Position numbers and translations under genes: made by a program | Notes under the pieces: model-generated | The model's input: only the letters and a program-made list of their open reading frames with translations | Told to the model about the DNA's origin: nothing | Database searches by the model: none | Assembly: GCA_025350175.1 (NCBI GenBank) | Contig: JANXYF010000069.1 | Location: forward strand, 1 to 24,907 | Direction: 5' to 3' | DNA from: Nitrosopumilales archaeon | GTDB taxonomy: Archaea > Thermoproteota > Nitrososphaeria > Nitrososphaerales > Nitrosopumilaceae | DNA length: 24,907 nt | In this document: piece by piece, positions 14,598 through 23,018 of the stretch | Position numbering within the stretch: the stretch's first letter is position 1 | Layout of the letters: each line of letters begins with the position of its first letter

Positions 14598-14666
14598 ATG
14601 TCAGCTGGAACAATAACAGTAAAACCTAAAATTGCCGTCATGTCACAAACTAATTCAAGATTATAA
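14598..14666 (+). CDS. possible 22-aa leader peptide
   Basis: An ATG-initiated frame of 22 codons (MSAGTITVKPKIAVMSQTNS then RL) ends with TAA two bases before the ATG of the first kinase-like gene. It lies downstream of a TATA box (14552-14561) on the same strand. Such spacing would allow translational coupling. The peptide has no recognised motif, and the coding case rests on position alone. It may be chance. Confidence 0.25.
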   Translation: MSAGTITVKPKIAVMSQTNSRL

Positions 14667-14668
14667 AA

Positions 14669-15340
14669 ATGGAAAAGAGAGGCAAACTAATCATAGTTGA
14701 AGGAATAGACGGTTCAGGAAAATCAACACAGCTTCACCTTTTAGAAAAGTGGCTTGCATTCAAAGGTGTCAATGTTTTCAAGTCAGAATGGAATTCATCT
14801 GAAATGGTAAAAGAGATTACATCCAAGGGGAAAAAGAAAGGATTACTGACCCCAACCACATTTAGTTTGTTGCATGCCACAGACTTTGCAGATAGATATG
14901 AAAGAAACATTTCACCATTATTGAGAGCAGGTTATTTTGTTTTAGCAGATAGATTTGTTTACACAGCCTTTGCAAGAGATATAGTTAGAGGTTGCAATCC
15001 TGCATGGGTCAAGAAAGTTTACGATTTTGCAGTCAAACCAGATGTTGCGTTTTATTTTAAAGTTCCAGTAGACATTGCAGTTGATAGAATTCTCATTGGT
15101 AGACCCAAGCTAAAGTATTACGAGGCTGGAATGGACATGAATATGAGTAATGACCCGTATGAGAGTTATAGAATTTTCCAAGGAAGAATAATTGAGCAAT
15201 ATGACTCTCTTGCAGAAAGCGAAGGATTTACCATTATTGATGGAACTCTAAACATAGAAGAACAGCAAAATATTGTAAGAAAAAAGATCATGCCACTTTT
15301 AGAGGACATGAAACCAGCGAGGGTAAGGACTAGAAGATAA
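14669..15340 (+). CDS. thymidylate kinase-like P-loop kinase (intact Walker A)
   Basis: 223 aa. It has the P-loop GIDGSGKST at 12-20, with K18 present, and the nucleotide-kinase motif LADRFVYTAFARD (92-104). A LLHATDFADRYERNI helix precedes the DRF, and DVAFYFKVPVDIAVDRI follows the next strand. The overall layout is that of the thymidylate kinase family. The usual REPGG acceptor-site motif of TMP kinases is not evident (KSEWNSSEM stands there). The substrate is therefore uncertain: TMP, or another phosphate acceptor. The gene overlaps nothing, and its paralogue follows 3 nt downstream. It sits in the polyphosphate island. Confidence 0.8.
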   Translation: MEKRGKLIIVEGIDGSGKSTQLHLLEKWLAFKGVNVFKSEWNSSEMVKEITSKGKKKGLLTPTTFSLLHATDFADRYERNISPLLRAGYFVLADRFVYTAFARDIVRGCNPAWVKKVYDFAVKPDVAFYFKVPVDIAVDRILIGRPKLKYYEAGMDMNMSNDPYESYRIFQGRIIEQYDSLAESEGFTIIDGTLNIEEQQNIVRKKIMPLLEDMKPARVRTRR

Positions 15341-15343
15341 GAT

Positions 15344-16075
15344 ATGACTCGAGACAAATACAAGGATCTTGGGACTAGAACTGTAGAATTTTATGATCAT
15401 GGAATAAAGAATTTGCAAGACACAGAAGTAAAGGGAAGGTTGATTGTGATTGAAGGTCCAGATGCATCCGGTCGCAGTACACAGATCCAATCAATTACCA
15501 CAAGATTAGAAGCAGATGGTCATGCAGTACTCAATACTGGCCTTAAAAGATCAGAACTTGTTGGCAAGGGAATATTGGAAGCAAAGGAAAATTTCTCCCT
15601 GGGAAAGAAAACTCTAGCATTATACTATGCTGCAGATTTTGCAGACCAATTCGAATACAAGATAATTCCAGCGTTGCAAGCAGGATACATTGTACTTGCA
15701 GATAGATACATCTACACTCTCATAGCAAGAAATTTGGCAAGAGGGTTAGACAAAACTTGGTGTCATAATCTATATGGATTTGCCATCAAGCCTGACATTA
15801 TATTTTATCTAGATGTTGAACCAACAGTCTTGATACACAGAGTTTTCCAAAAGAATTCCACATTAGATTATTATGAATCCGGAGCAGACATGGGTCTATC
15901 AAATGACATGTATGAATCATTTTTAATTTATCAAAAAAGAATATCACAAGAATTTCATTTGATGCAAAAAAGATATGGTCTAATACCAATCAACGGTAAT
16001 AGATCTGCGTTGGAAATTCACAATGACCTGCAGAAAAGAATAGACACTTTTCTTCGTCGGGTCGGTCACAAATAA
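15344..16075 (+). CDS. thymidylate kinase-like paralogue with degenerate Walker A (Lys to Arg)
   Basis: 243 aa, homologous along its length to the preceding protein (shared IVIEG, ADFAD, AGYIVLADRYIYTLIARN, KPDIIFYLDV, YYESGADM, LSNDMYES), with about 28 extra N-terminal residues. Its P-loop reads GPDASGRST at 38-46: the lysine that contacts the ATP phosphates is Arg44, codon CGC. In most P-loop kinases this change abolishes or strongly lowers activity, so this subunit may be a pseudo-kinase partner of the first protein or have altered chemistry. The start is ATG 15344, 3 nt after the upstream stop. Co-translation in equal amounts would suit a heterodimer. Confidence 0.8.
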   Translation: MTRDKYKDLGTRTVEFYDHGIKNLQDTEVKGRLIVIEGPDASGRSTQIQSITTRLEADGHAVLNTGLKRSELVGKGILEAKENFSLGKKTLALYYAADFADQFEYKIIPALQAGYIVLADRYIYTLIARNLARGLDKTWCHNLYGFAIKPDIIFYLDVEPTVLIHRVFQKNSTLDYYESGADMGLSNDMYESFLIYQKRISQEFHLMQKRYGLIPINGNRSALEIHNDLQKRIDTFLRRVGHK

Positions 16076-16115
16076 TTAGAAGACCAAATCAGCATTCTAG
16101 CATGAAATAATTTCT

Positions 16116-16463
16116 TTAAATTGGTTCGTGGGAAGGTACTACATCTGGTGTAGTTTCCTCAGCATTTTTGGGGGATTTTGTAAAATTTACCTCTGTCAGA
16201 GTAGTATACACAGCTTTTCCTTTAGACATAGGAACTAGAATTTTTTTTAATTTTTTTAGATGTTCAGTTTTTTCATGTGTTTTCTTGGCATTTTTATCTA
16301 CAAAGGACATTATATGTACAAATGAAGCACTGTCATCCCCATCTTGAAACACTTTGTATTCCATTGTTCCTGGTTCATTCTTTTTTACGGCATCCACATA
16401 CTCAGACAATGCATCTTTTGCTTTAGCAAGTTGTTTCTTTTTCAATTTGTATTGTACCGTCAT
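16116..16463 (-). CDS. ABM-like (dimeric alpha/beta barrel) protein
   Basis: 115 aa from ATG 16463. It shows the fold pattern of antibiotic-biosynthesis monooxygenase-like proteins: strand MTVQYKLKKKQ, helix AKDALSEYVDAVKKNEPGT, strand MEYKVFQDGDDSASFVHIMSF, helix THEKTEHLKKLKKIL, strand KAVYTTLTEVNF. These small proteins include quinol monooxygenases and heme-degrading enzymes, but no substrate can be assigned. The acidic/Pro tail is unstructured. A TTG at 16478 is in frame and lies near the TSS predicted by ATTATAAT (16512-16505), so five extra residues are possible. Confidence 0.7.
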   Translation of the reverse strand: MTVQYKLKKKQLAKAKDALSEYVDAVKKNEPGTMEYKVFQDGDDSASFVHIMSFVDKNAKKTHEKTEHLKKLKKILVPMSKGKAVYTTLTEVNFTKSPKNAEETTPDVVPSHEPI

Positions 16464-16643
16464 TGTAATTAGTTCCAAGACAATTACCTAAAAAACAAAT
16501 AATTATAATCAAATAAAAACTTGATCGCAAAGTTTTCTATAAAACAGGCATAGTAAGAATAATTTGTAGAAATTATACTACATAATTTCTTAGTACTATA
16601 TTGATATCATAGACAATAACATTCTATACGGCTCATCCTTTTC

Positions 16644-17072
16644 ATGTACCAAATACACTACAATATAATGACAACAAGATATTTTGAAAGTCTGTTTGAG
16701 TTTGATGTCCTTTGTTGCAACATTTCTCAGATTGACGAGAATATTGAGTTAACTGCAGTACTAAATAACAAAGGTAGAGCCATAGAAATGACTGCCAAGG
16801 AGAATGGGATCAATAAAGATCTCACCCCAATGAAAAGAGAAATGCTCTTCATGGAATCAGTGCTCAAATCCAACATGAATAAGGAGCATAATCACGAATT
16901 TGGTAACGTCTATAGTTCAATTCTCGAGAGGGAGAAATTCACAGTATTTTCATTTGAAATGTTAGAATATGTAATATTAGTAATATCAAAACCAATCATC
17001 AATCCAATGGAACTCAAAAATAGAATTTCAGAGACAATAATCAGCAGTAGAAAAGTAGAACTAGCACAATAA
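16644..17072 (+). CDS. DUF6659-like thaumarchaeal protein
   Basis: 142 aa (or 134 from the ATG at 16668). The pattern SLFEFDVLCCNISQIDENIE then VLNNKGRAIEM, LTPMKREMLFMESVL, REKFTVFSFEMLEYVILVIS and NPMELKNRISETI resembles a family of about 120-aa paralogues that is common in Thaumarchaeota and that I believe is catalogued as DUF6659, probably a profilin- or roadblock-like fold. This is recognition from memory rather than a search. Function is unknown. Two AT-rich boxes (16597-16602 and 16625-16630) make the start uncertain. The gene is divergent from the ABM-like gene. Confidence 0.6.
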   Translation: MYQIHYNIMTTRYFESLFEFDVLCCNISQIDENIELTAVLNNKGRAIEMTAKENGINKDLTPMKREMLFMESVLKSNMNKEHNHEFGNVYSSILEREKFTVFSFEMLEYVILVISKPIINPMELKNRISETIISSRKVELAQ

Positions 17073-17097
17073 TTTCTCAGTTATAAAAATCAAACAA

Positions 17098-17394
17098 GTG
17101 GAATTTTTTATTCTCTTAAATTCTCTAAGTTCACTAATTGAATATCAGCAGGAAATGATAACAAAGAGCGGCCTTGGTGCAAATCTTCCCCAGTCGTATG
17201 CGAAGGCAATCAATGATGCAACTGATGAGTTTGTAAGAACTAGTTCTATGCAGAGCAAGACAATACTAGCATCTATGGAGATAGCAAGACAAAATATCAA
17301 GACATTCAATGACAACCTAAAAGCACTTTCAACAATGGATACAAACATACTGCAATCCTGGTTCTCAGCATGGAAGTCTACACGTAATCCATAA
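17098..17394 (+). CDS. small helical hypothetical protein, phasin-like in composition
   Basis: 98 aa from GTG 17098 or 79 aa from ATG 17155. It is predicted almost entirely helical and amphipathic, with no cysteine and no membrane segment: AKAINDATDEFVRTSSMQSK, then ILASMEIARQNIKTFNDNLK and LQSWFSAWKSTRNP. That composition recalls phasins and other surface-coating helical proteins, but I do not recognise a family. TTATAAAA at 17081-17088 would start transcription near 17111 and favour the ATG, while AATAATTT near 17071 would favour the GTG. No gene for polyhydroxyalkanoate synthesis is in view to support the phasin idea. Confidence 0.55.
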   Translation: MEFFILLNSLSSLIEYQQEMITKSGLGANLPQSYAKAINDATDEFVRTSSMQSKTILASMEIARQNIKTFNDNLKALSTMDTNILQSWFSAWKSTRNP

Positions 17395-17508
17395 AGCGCT
17401 TAGCCATTCTCCAGATAATATCCCCCTTACAATATTTTTAAAAAAGAGAGTCAATATCTTTTGAATTACACGTATTTACTATTATTTTCCCGAAGTAAAA
17501 TATACGGA

Positions 17509-18858
17509 TTACTTTACGATTGGATTTGATTCCTTTTGTTTGATTATCTTTCCTAATGTTATTGTATCAAGAGTTGAACGAACTTTTCCTTGCTTGATTT
17601 TGTTATTCCATTCTTTTACCTTGTCAAACTTGCTCCCATCCCCAATAATTTTTGTAGCCAAAACTTGATTGTTTGACCACCATGAAATTGCAGTCTGGAT
17701 TACATATTGTAAATCATTGTCGGATATGATTGGCCAATGCTGACTTAATACATTTTCAAGTGGTAGGTCAAGAAGGCCCAGTCTTTTTTTTATCATAAAT
17801 AAAATTTCTGCAAACCTAGGCGGATCTTCAAGTGCTGATACAGATATTCTTACCATATTTCCATCTTGGGCGCTTTTATCATTGTCTACAAATATTATCT
17901 TGACCAAACCACGAGTTCCCGAAATAGTCAAGCCATCTTTTTCAGTCTCAATTTTACCTCCCATCTCTTTGACAATATCCAACATGACTTGAAGGCGTTC
18001 TTTTTGTATCTCTTCAAGTAGTATAGGAATCTCAGATTTTTTCTCAGACAAAGTAGTTATGGTTTCAGAGGATTTTACCAGTTCAATCTTGATGCATCCT
18101 AGCACAGTTTTTACCAACTCATAATCATCATTTTCAAATATCAAAGTATCTGAGATTCTCTTGTCTACAGTTGCCAGTCTTCGTAAGACATTGAATATCT
18201 CATCAGGTACATTTGGTAACTGATTTTGTTCAATAAACCCACGTTTTCCCTCACCATCAGATTTCCAAATAGCTGTGATTGGTTCAGCAATAGTAGATAC
18301 AATATTGTATACAGCACGCTTCTCCATAGGGGCAAGCATTGGAGTGATATCCTTTAGATAAGTACGAAAGTAAGTTGTTCCTTCAAAACTTGAACATTTG
18401 AGTACGTTACCAAGATTTACTTTGGCATAGAATTTTTCTTTCTTTGTTTCAACTTTTAGTGGAGCCCAGCCTCGAGATTTAGGATCAAACGCTTCCCAAG
18501 TTTCTGGGCTGTGAAGTTCGACTTGTTTTTCTTCCCCAAGTTTTCTTATCTCTGGCTTGTAAAGCCTTGTTATAGTTTTAACATGATCTTCTAACGTATG
18601 AATAGTGATTGCCATTCCCCACAATGAATCAAGAAATTCTTTTCGTTTTTGAGAGTCCATAACAAGTGTCCAACGTTTTTCAACTGATCTTGGCCTAATC
18701 TCTAGTCTATTGAGAACTTTATCCAACCTAGATTTTTGTGAAAATTGTAACGAAGTGATTTTAGTAAATTCGTTTTTGTAAGTTTCACAAAGATTCGGTC
18801 TTCCTTTCTGAAAACAAATATCACAAAATTCAAGCGGTTCCAAATTAAGTCCTCTCAT
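17509..18858 (-). CDS. hypothetical protein, 449 aa, N-terminal CxxC
   Basis: Not recognised. The N-terminus carries C12-x2-C15 (FCDICFQKG) and C24 (LCETYKNEF), a possible zinc site. The remainder is mixed alpha/beta, with a helical region near 255-295 (DDYELVKTVLGCIKIEL, EEIQKERLQVMLDIVKEM) and a compact strand-rich segment (KIETEKDGLTISGTRGLVKI). No signal peptide or TM helix is seen, so it is probably cytosolic. TTATAA upstream of the ATG at 18858 puts the TSS within about 5 nt of it. Codon use and AT content look like its neighbours. The gene stands alone: convergent with the 98-aa gene and downstream of the ABC operon with its own promoter. Confidence 0.75.
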   Translation of the reverse strand: MRGLNLEPLEFCDICFQKGRPNLCETYKNEFTKITSLQFSQKSRLDKVLNRLEIRPRSVEKRWTLVMDSQKRKEFLDSLWGMAITIHTLEDHVKTITRLYKPEIRKLGEEKQVELHSPETWEAFDPKSRGWAPLKVETKKEKFYAKVNLGNVLKCSSFEGTTYFRTYLKDITPMLAPMEKRAVYNIVSTIAEPITAIWKSDGEGKRGFIEQNQLPNVPDEIFNVLRRLATVDKRISDTLIFENDDYELVKTVLGCIKIELVKSSETITTLSEKKSEIPILLEEIQKERLQVMLDIVKEMGGKIETEKDGLTISGTRGLVKIIFVDNDKSAQDGNMVRISVSALEDPPRFAEILFMIKKRLGLLDLPLENVLSQHWPIISDNDLQYVIQTAISWWSNNQVLATKIIGDGSKFDKVKEWNNKIKQGKVRSTLDTITLGKIIKQKESNPIVK

Positions 18859-19005
18859 GTCATCAGCAATCTGGCATTATAATAGGTTGACATGTCATAA
18901 CAAGTAATATTTTCATAATTATTGTTTACCAAAAATAAAAATCAAGTTGTTCAAAATACTAGAATTATAGATCTTTATTTTGATTCTGAAATAATTTTTA
19001 TAGAT

Positions 19006-20250
19006 CTATTCTCTTCTTAATGCAACCATTGGAGAAAGTTGTGATGCTTTCCATGCAGGATAGATACCAGCTATTACACTTAATGATAATGAGAGTATCC
19101 AGACTTTTACTAGATCCAATAAATTATAGATCGGAGGAATGTGTACTGGAGGACCTCCACCTGGAATAGAGCTAGTTGTAAAGATACTCATGATATATCC
19201 CCCACCAATTCCAATCATCAAACCCAATGATGCACCCATCATGCCAATCAAGCTGGCTTCTACCAAAAATAGCCCAAGAATAGAACTACTTTGAGCACCT
19301 AATGCTTTCATGGTTCCTATTTCTTTGATCCTTTCTGTAACTGAATTATACAAGGTTGTAACAATCCCAACTGCTCCTACAACAAGAGCGATAATTCCAA
19401 CCATTAGGATAAATGCTGCATTTCCGCTTGCAGTTTGCATCCTTACTGCCATGATTGCTTTAGGAGTTGTAGATCCTAAGGTTTTTCCAAATTGGGTTGT
19501 AATCTCCTGCTGGACGGTATCAACATCATCTGGAGTTGTAGCAGCAACAATTACTTGATCATACTTGTTTAGTTTATGCAACAGTTGGTTTCCAGCATCA
19601 AGATTTATGATAACTGAACGGTCTATTCCTGTATTTCCAGACGGTTTTAGAATACCAGAAACTACAAAATTCTTTGTCACAGTAACAGTCTTTCCACTAG
19701 AGTCTGAATAAGTATATGTTGCTTTGATTGTCTGGCCAAGTGTAACAAAGGCGTTAACAGCTCCCTGAGGATTTACTACTGTATCTCCAACTAGAGCGGC
19801 AGAACGATCATTTGCTCTGACTGTAGAACCATCAACATATTGAAGATTTGGAAGCTCTACTGGTAATTTGGAAGGATCAATTGCAGTAATAGACGCACGT
19901 TGAGTATTTCCTTGAGAATCTATCTGGGCAGAACCAGTGTACACAGGTATGGCATCTAATACATTTGGAAGAGATTTGATTTTTGACAAGATGACATTAT
20001 TAATTATTATTGAATTGCTAGATGGGGGAGCAAATGAGCTAAGTGAGCGTTGCCCACTTCCCACAAAAAGGACATTTGCAGCTAATGTGTTAAATTGTTT
20101 TTGTAAAAAGTCTGCCTGACCTGCACTCAGACCATTTAATATTACTACAAGACTACTCCCAAGAACAACCATCAGAATTGTAAGTATAGTTCTTACTTTT
20201 CTGTCAACTAATGCCTCAAATGATAATAAAAAAAGATCTTTAGGATTCAT
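19006..20250 (-). CDS. ABC transporter permease, MacB/FtsX type
   Basis: 414 aa from ATG 20250. One N-terminal TM helix (TILTILMVVLGSSLVVILNG) precedes a large extracytoplasmic MacB-PCD-like domain (about residues 45-275). Three C-terminal TM helices follow (FILMVGIIALVVGAVGIVTT, LVEASLIGMMGASLGLMIGI, VWILSLSLSVIAGIYPAWKA) in the FtsX arrangement, with the coupling motif ERIKEIGTMKALG. MacB-type systems work by mechanotransmission rather than classic import. The start overlaps the end of the upstream secreted-protein gene by 11 nt; a TTG at 20271 is also open. It pairs with the ATPase at 22272-23018. Confidence 0.92.
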   Translation of the reverse strand: MNPKDLFLLSFEALVDRKVRTILTILMVVLGSSLVVILNGLSAGQADFLQKQFNTLAANVLFVGSGQRSLSSFAPPSSNSIIINNVILSKIKSLPNVLDAIPVYTGSAQIDSQGNTQRASITAIDPSKLPVELPNLQYVDGSTVRANDRSAALVGDTVVNPQGAVNAFVTLGQTIKATYTYSDSSGKTVTVTKNFVVSGILKPSGNTGIDRSVIINLDAGNQLLHKLNKYDQVIVAATTPDDVDTVQQEITTQFGKTLGSTTPKAIMAVRMQTASGNAAFILMVGIIALVVGAVGIVTTLYNSVTERIKEIGTMKALGAQSSSILGLFLVEASLIGMMGASLGLMIGIGGGYIMSIFTTSSIPGGGPPVHIPPIYNLLDLVKVWILSLSLSVIAGIYPAWKASQLSPMVALRRE

Positions 20251-22285
20251 CTTTCTTTTTGACACTATCAAATATTGATACTATATCATTGTCACCTTGT
20301 GCAACTAGTTTTAGTTTTTTATTTTTAGATCTTTTTCTTCTTGTTAGAAATATTGCCACTGCTACAATTGCAATTATTGCACCGATAATTGAAGGTGACA
20401 ATATTTGATCAAAGATTGAAGGTTGACTTACACTATTAGTAGATTGTAAATTTCTACCAATATTTACAGTTCCATTTAGAATCACAGTATGAGAATTCTT
20501 CAAGTCATCTGCATATGTTACTTTGAATGCAATTGAATACATACCTGGTTGTAAAGAAGAAATTCCTCTAATTGGAATACTAAATGGAATTGGGGAGTCG
20601 GGAGTAAGATCTCCAATGAATTGTTGAGTAGAACCTCTTGGTCTGTTACCACCTTGTCCTTGGAATCCTTGGCCACCTTGTCCTGGAGCATTTTGTCCTT
20701 GGAATCCTGAACCACCTTGTGTTTGATCATTTGTGGAATTTGCAATTCTTGCAGCCCTTATAGCATCTAATAGAGGAGATGGAGCAAGTTGTATTGTAGT
20801 AAATAATCCTGTAGTACTGCCCTGATTAAGCAAATTTCCTGTAATGCCTGGAGTGCCGCCTGAAGAACTTACAGAGAGATCGTAAAGTTGTAGTTTAATC
20901 GAACCTTCAACAAACGCGCCCAATGTGAGGGAATTCGATTGAGATTGGCCTCTTGAAACATAATTGGCAGTTAGTGTAAATGAAGTTGGTGTATTAATCA
21001 ATGAATTTGCTGCAAACACCTTAGTTGACAGTACCTGTCTCTCACCTGGTTGTAAATTTTGTATTGTCCATGTCGAAGTTCCAACAATAGAGACAGAAGT
21101 TGATTGTGGTACAAGAGAGATAATTACATTAGACATTGTATTATTACTATTATTTGATACTGCGAAACTTCCAGTTGCCAAATTTCCGGCAGTGATTAAC
21201 GGAGTTGTTTCATTTCCAAGATATGATAAAGTAATAGATTGTGGAGGATTTGGAGCTACAACTAGTCCAGTATTAAAAAATACGTTAGAAAGTTTTCCCC
21301 ATCCATTTTGATAACTTACTTGAATTTGTATTTCTTGAGTTGATCCACTTGCAGAACTGCTTGGATATACTGTAGTACTTATCACAGCTTTAGACTTTGC
21401 ATGTATTGTTCCAATGTTGAAAGTATTAGCTCCTAGATTGACAAGTTGTGTTGTTGATGATGATAGTACAACGGAATTTCCACTACCTGTACTTCCAGTA
21501 CCACCTTTAGTATTTCCAAGATTTACAATTGTTGCTATCACTCCAGTTGCATCGGCAGAGCCCTTGTTTTCAATTATTATCGATATGTCACTTTTAGTTT
21601 GAGGTGGAATATCCGTAGTTCCGGCAGATGCATCCAATATTACTTTACCAGGAAGAACAAACGGGACATTTAGGAGTGCAGATGTACATGATTGGCCAAT
21701 CACTCCTTGTTGATTGTAATTTGCAACAAGTGTAGTAGAGAAAGTACCAGTTTTGGCACTTGGTAGCACATTGATGTTAAAGTATACAGTAAATGAGGTT
21801 CCTGGCTGAACAGTTCCATAATAATTTCCTACAGCAGGATTGTTTGCAGCCTGCGCGGCTTGACTAAATTTCTCAAGTAATTGAGGATTTGCACTCTCTC
21901 CGGTGGGTTTGAATCCAGATGGAAGATTAAGAAAAGCTGTTACTGATTGTAGTGGAAGTGCGCCTCTGTTGTTAAGAACTACAGCAAAAACAGAAGCTCC
22001 TTCTCCAGGACCAATCTCCTTTTTGATAGGATTACTTGTAGTATCAGATGTGGTAGACGTACCCTGGTCAACCCAATAGGAATCAACAACCACAGGACCC
22101 TGATAAGATGAATCTAAGATTGTTGTTAGAGGCGCAAAACAGTCTCTTTCTCCTACTTGTCCATATGCATTAAAAGATGAAATTGTACTAGGTACAAAAA
22201 GCATCACAGCGAAAATTGGAATTACAAATTTTATCGCAAGTTTTCTTGTGAAAAACTTTGCAAAATAGGTTTTAGTTATAGACAT
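20240..22285 (-). CDS. large secreted/anchored S-layer-like protein of the ABC operon
   Basis: 681 aa. An N-terminal signal (KFVIPIFAVMLFVPSTISSF) is followed by several immunoglobulin-like beta domains of the CARDB/COG1361 type, with strands such as VFAVVLNNRGALPLQSV and SFAVSNNSNNTMSNVIISLV. A Gln/Gly-rich low-complexity run near 535-565 and another beta segment come next. A C-terminal TM helix (IIGAIIAIVAVAIFLTRRKR) ends with a basic cytosolic tail. It would stand outside the cell anchored at its C-terminus. The gene sits between the ATPase and permease genes and overlaps both (14 and 11 nt); GGGAGG precedes its ATG. It probably works with the transporter as an extracytoplasmic partner or cargo-binding arm. 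Confidence 0.88.
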   Translation of the reverse strand: MSITKTYFAKFFTRKLAIKFVIPIFAVMLFVPSTISSFNAYGQVGERDCFAPLTTILDSSYQGPVVVDSYWVDQGTSTTSDTTSNPIKKEIGPGEGASVFAVVLNNRGALPLQSVTAFLNLPSGFKPTGESANPQLLEKFSQAAQAANNPAVGNYYGTVQPGTSFTVYFNINVLPSAKTGTFSTTLVANYNQQGVIGQSCTSALLNVPFVLPGKVILDASAGTTDIPPQTKSDISIIIENKGSADATGVIATIVNLGNTKGGTGSTGSGNSVVLSSSTTQLVNLGANTFNIGTIHAKSKAVISTTVYPSSSASGSTQEIQIQVSYQNGWGKLSNVFFNTGLVVAPNPPQSITLSYLGNETTPLITAGNLATGSFAVSNNSNNTMSNVIISLVPQSTSVSIVGTSTWTIQNLQPGERQVLSTKVFAANSLINTPTSFTLTANYVSRGQSQSNSLTLGAFVEGSIKLQLYDLSVSSSGGTPGITGNLLNQGSTTGLFTTIQLAPSPLLDAIRAARIANSTNDQTQGGSGFQGQNAPGQGGQGFQGQGGNRPRGSTQQFIGDLTPDSPIPFSIPIRGISSLQPGMYSIAFKVTYADDLKNSHTVILNGTVNIGRNLQSTNSVSQPSIFDQILSPSIIGAIIAIVAVAIFLTRRKRSKNKKLKLVAQGDNDIVSIFDSVKKKDES
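20649..20720 (-). repeat. low-complexity Gln/Gly-rich coding repeat
   Basis: Reiterations of a CCACCTTGTCCTTGGAATCC-like unit on the plus strand encode a GFQGQ/GGQGFQGQGG run in the secreted protein. It lies between two beta domains and probably serves as a flexible linker. Repeat length may vary between strains by slippage. Confidence 0.7.
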
Positions 22286-23018
22286 CTTTTTCTATCCTCC
22301 CATCTCGTAGAAATATAGATCTATCAGTAGATTCAGAAAGTTCTGGATTATGAGTCACCATTATAATAGTTCTTTTGAATTTATGTGAAAGGTTTTTCAA
22401 CATTGCAAATACATCATTGCCAGTTTTAGTATCAAGATTTCCCGTAGGTTCATCAGCTAAAACTATAGATGGATTATTTATCAAGGAACGAGCTATTGCA
22501 ACTCTTTGTTGTTGTCCACCACTAAGATTTACTGGTTTTTGATCTTTCTTGTCATCTATTCCAAGCGCTTCCATTATTTTCAAAGCTCTAAAATCTGCCA
22601 CATCACTTGGCATGCCAGCAATAGTGGCAGGAAGTTTTACGTTCTTGAGAACAGTTGTTCTATTAATCAGATTAAATGATTGAAAGATAAATCCAATACG
22701 TTTGTTTCTCAGTGTAGCAATTTCAGAATCGTTGAGAGCAAATATGTCAATATCATCAATGTAGATTTTACCGTTAGTGGGCCTATCAAGAGCGCCAACC
22801 ATGTTAAGTATAGTGGATTTTCCACTTCCAGATGGTCCTACAATTGATACAAATTCACCTTTTTTTATGGTAAAACTAACTTTATCCAACGCAACAACCC
22901 TACCTGCAGAGGTATCATAGATCTTTGAGAGATTTTGTACCCGCAATGCATGAGAATCATTGTCATCAGATTCTGTACGCATTTTTTTTTCAGACATAAA
23001 ATCTTGTTTAGTACTCAT
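22272..23018 (-). CDS. ABC transporter ATPase, MacB/LolD type
   Basis: 248 aa. It has Walker A GPSGSGKST (61-69), the Q-loop glutamine in FIFQSFNLI (113), signature LSGGQQQRVAIARSL (165-179), Walker B IVLADEPTGNLD (185-196) and the switch histidine in MVTHNPE. The closely spaced DEPTGNLDTKTG is typical of the LolD/MacB/FtsE group. The roughly 24-residue N-terminal extension before ALRVQNL is hydrophilic. It energises the permease at 19006-20250. GGG from the leader (AAAGGGATGG) and a TATAGT box lie upstream. It is the first gene of the operon and its stop overlaps the next start by 14 nt. Confidence 0.95.
   Translation of the reverse strand: MSTKQDFMSEKKMRTESDDNDSHALRVQNLSKIYDTSAGRVVALDKVSFTIKKGEFVSIVGPSGSGKSTILNMVGALDRPTNGKIYIDDIDIFALNDSEIATLRNKRIGFIFQSFNLINRTTVLKNVKLPATIAGMPSDVADFRALKIMEALGIDDKKDQKPVNLSGGQQQRVAIARSLINNPSIVLADEPTGNLDTKTGNDVFAMLKNLSHKFKRTIIMVTHNPELSESTDRSIFLRDGRIEKDVYN

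Noticed and set aside
14669..16075. Calling the tandem kinases PPK2-type polyphosphate kinases
   Set aside because: The P-loop and DRF/DRY motifs fit the thymidylate kinase family better, and no PPK2-specific lid motif is visible. The polyphosphate idea is kept only as a hypothesis.
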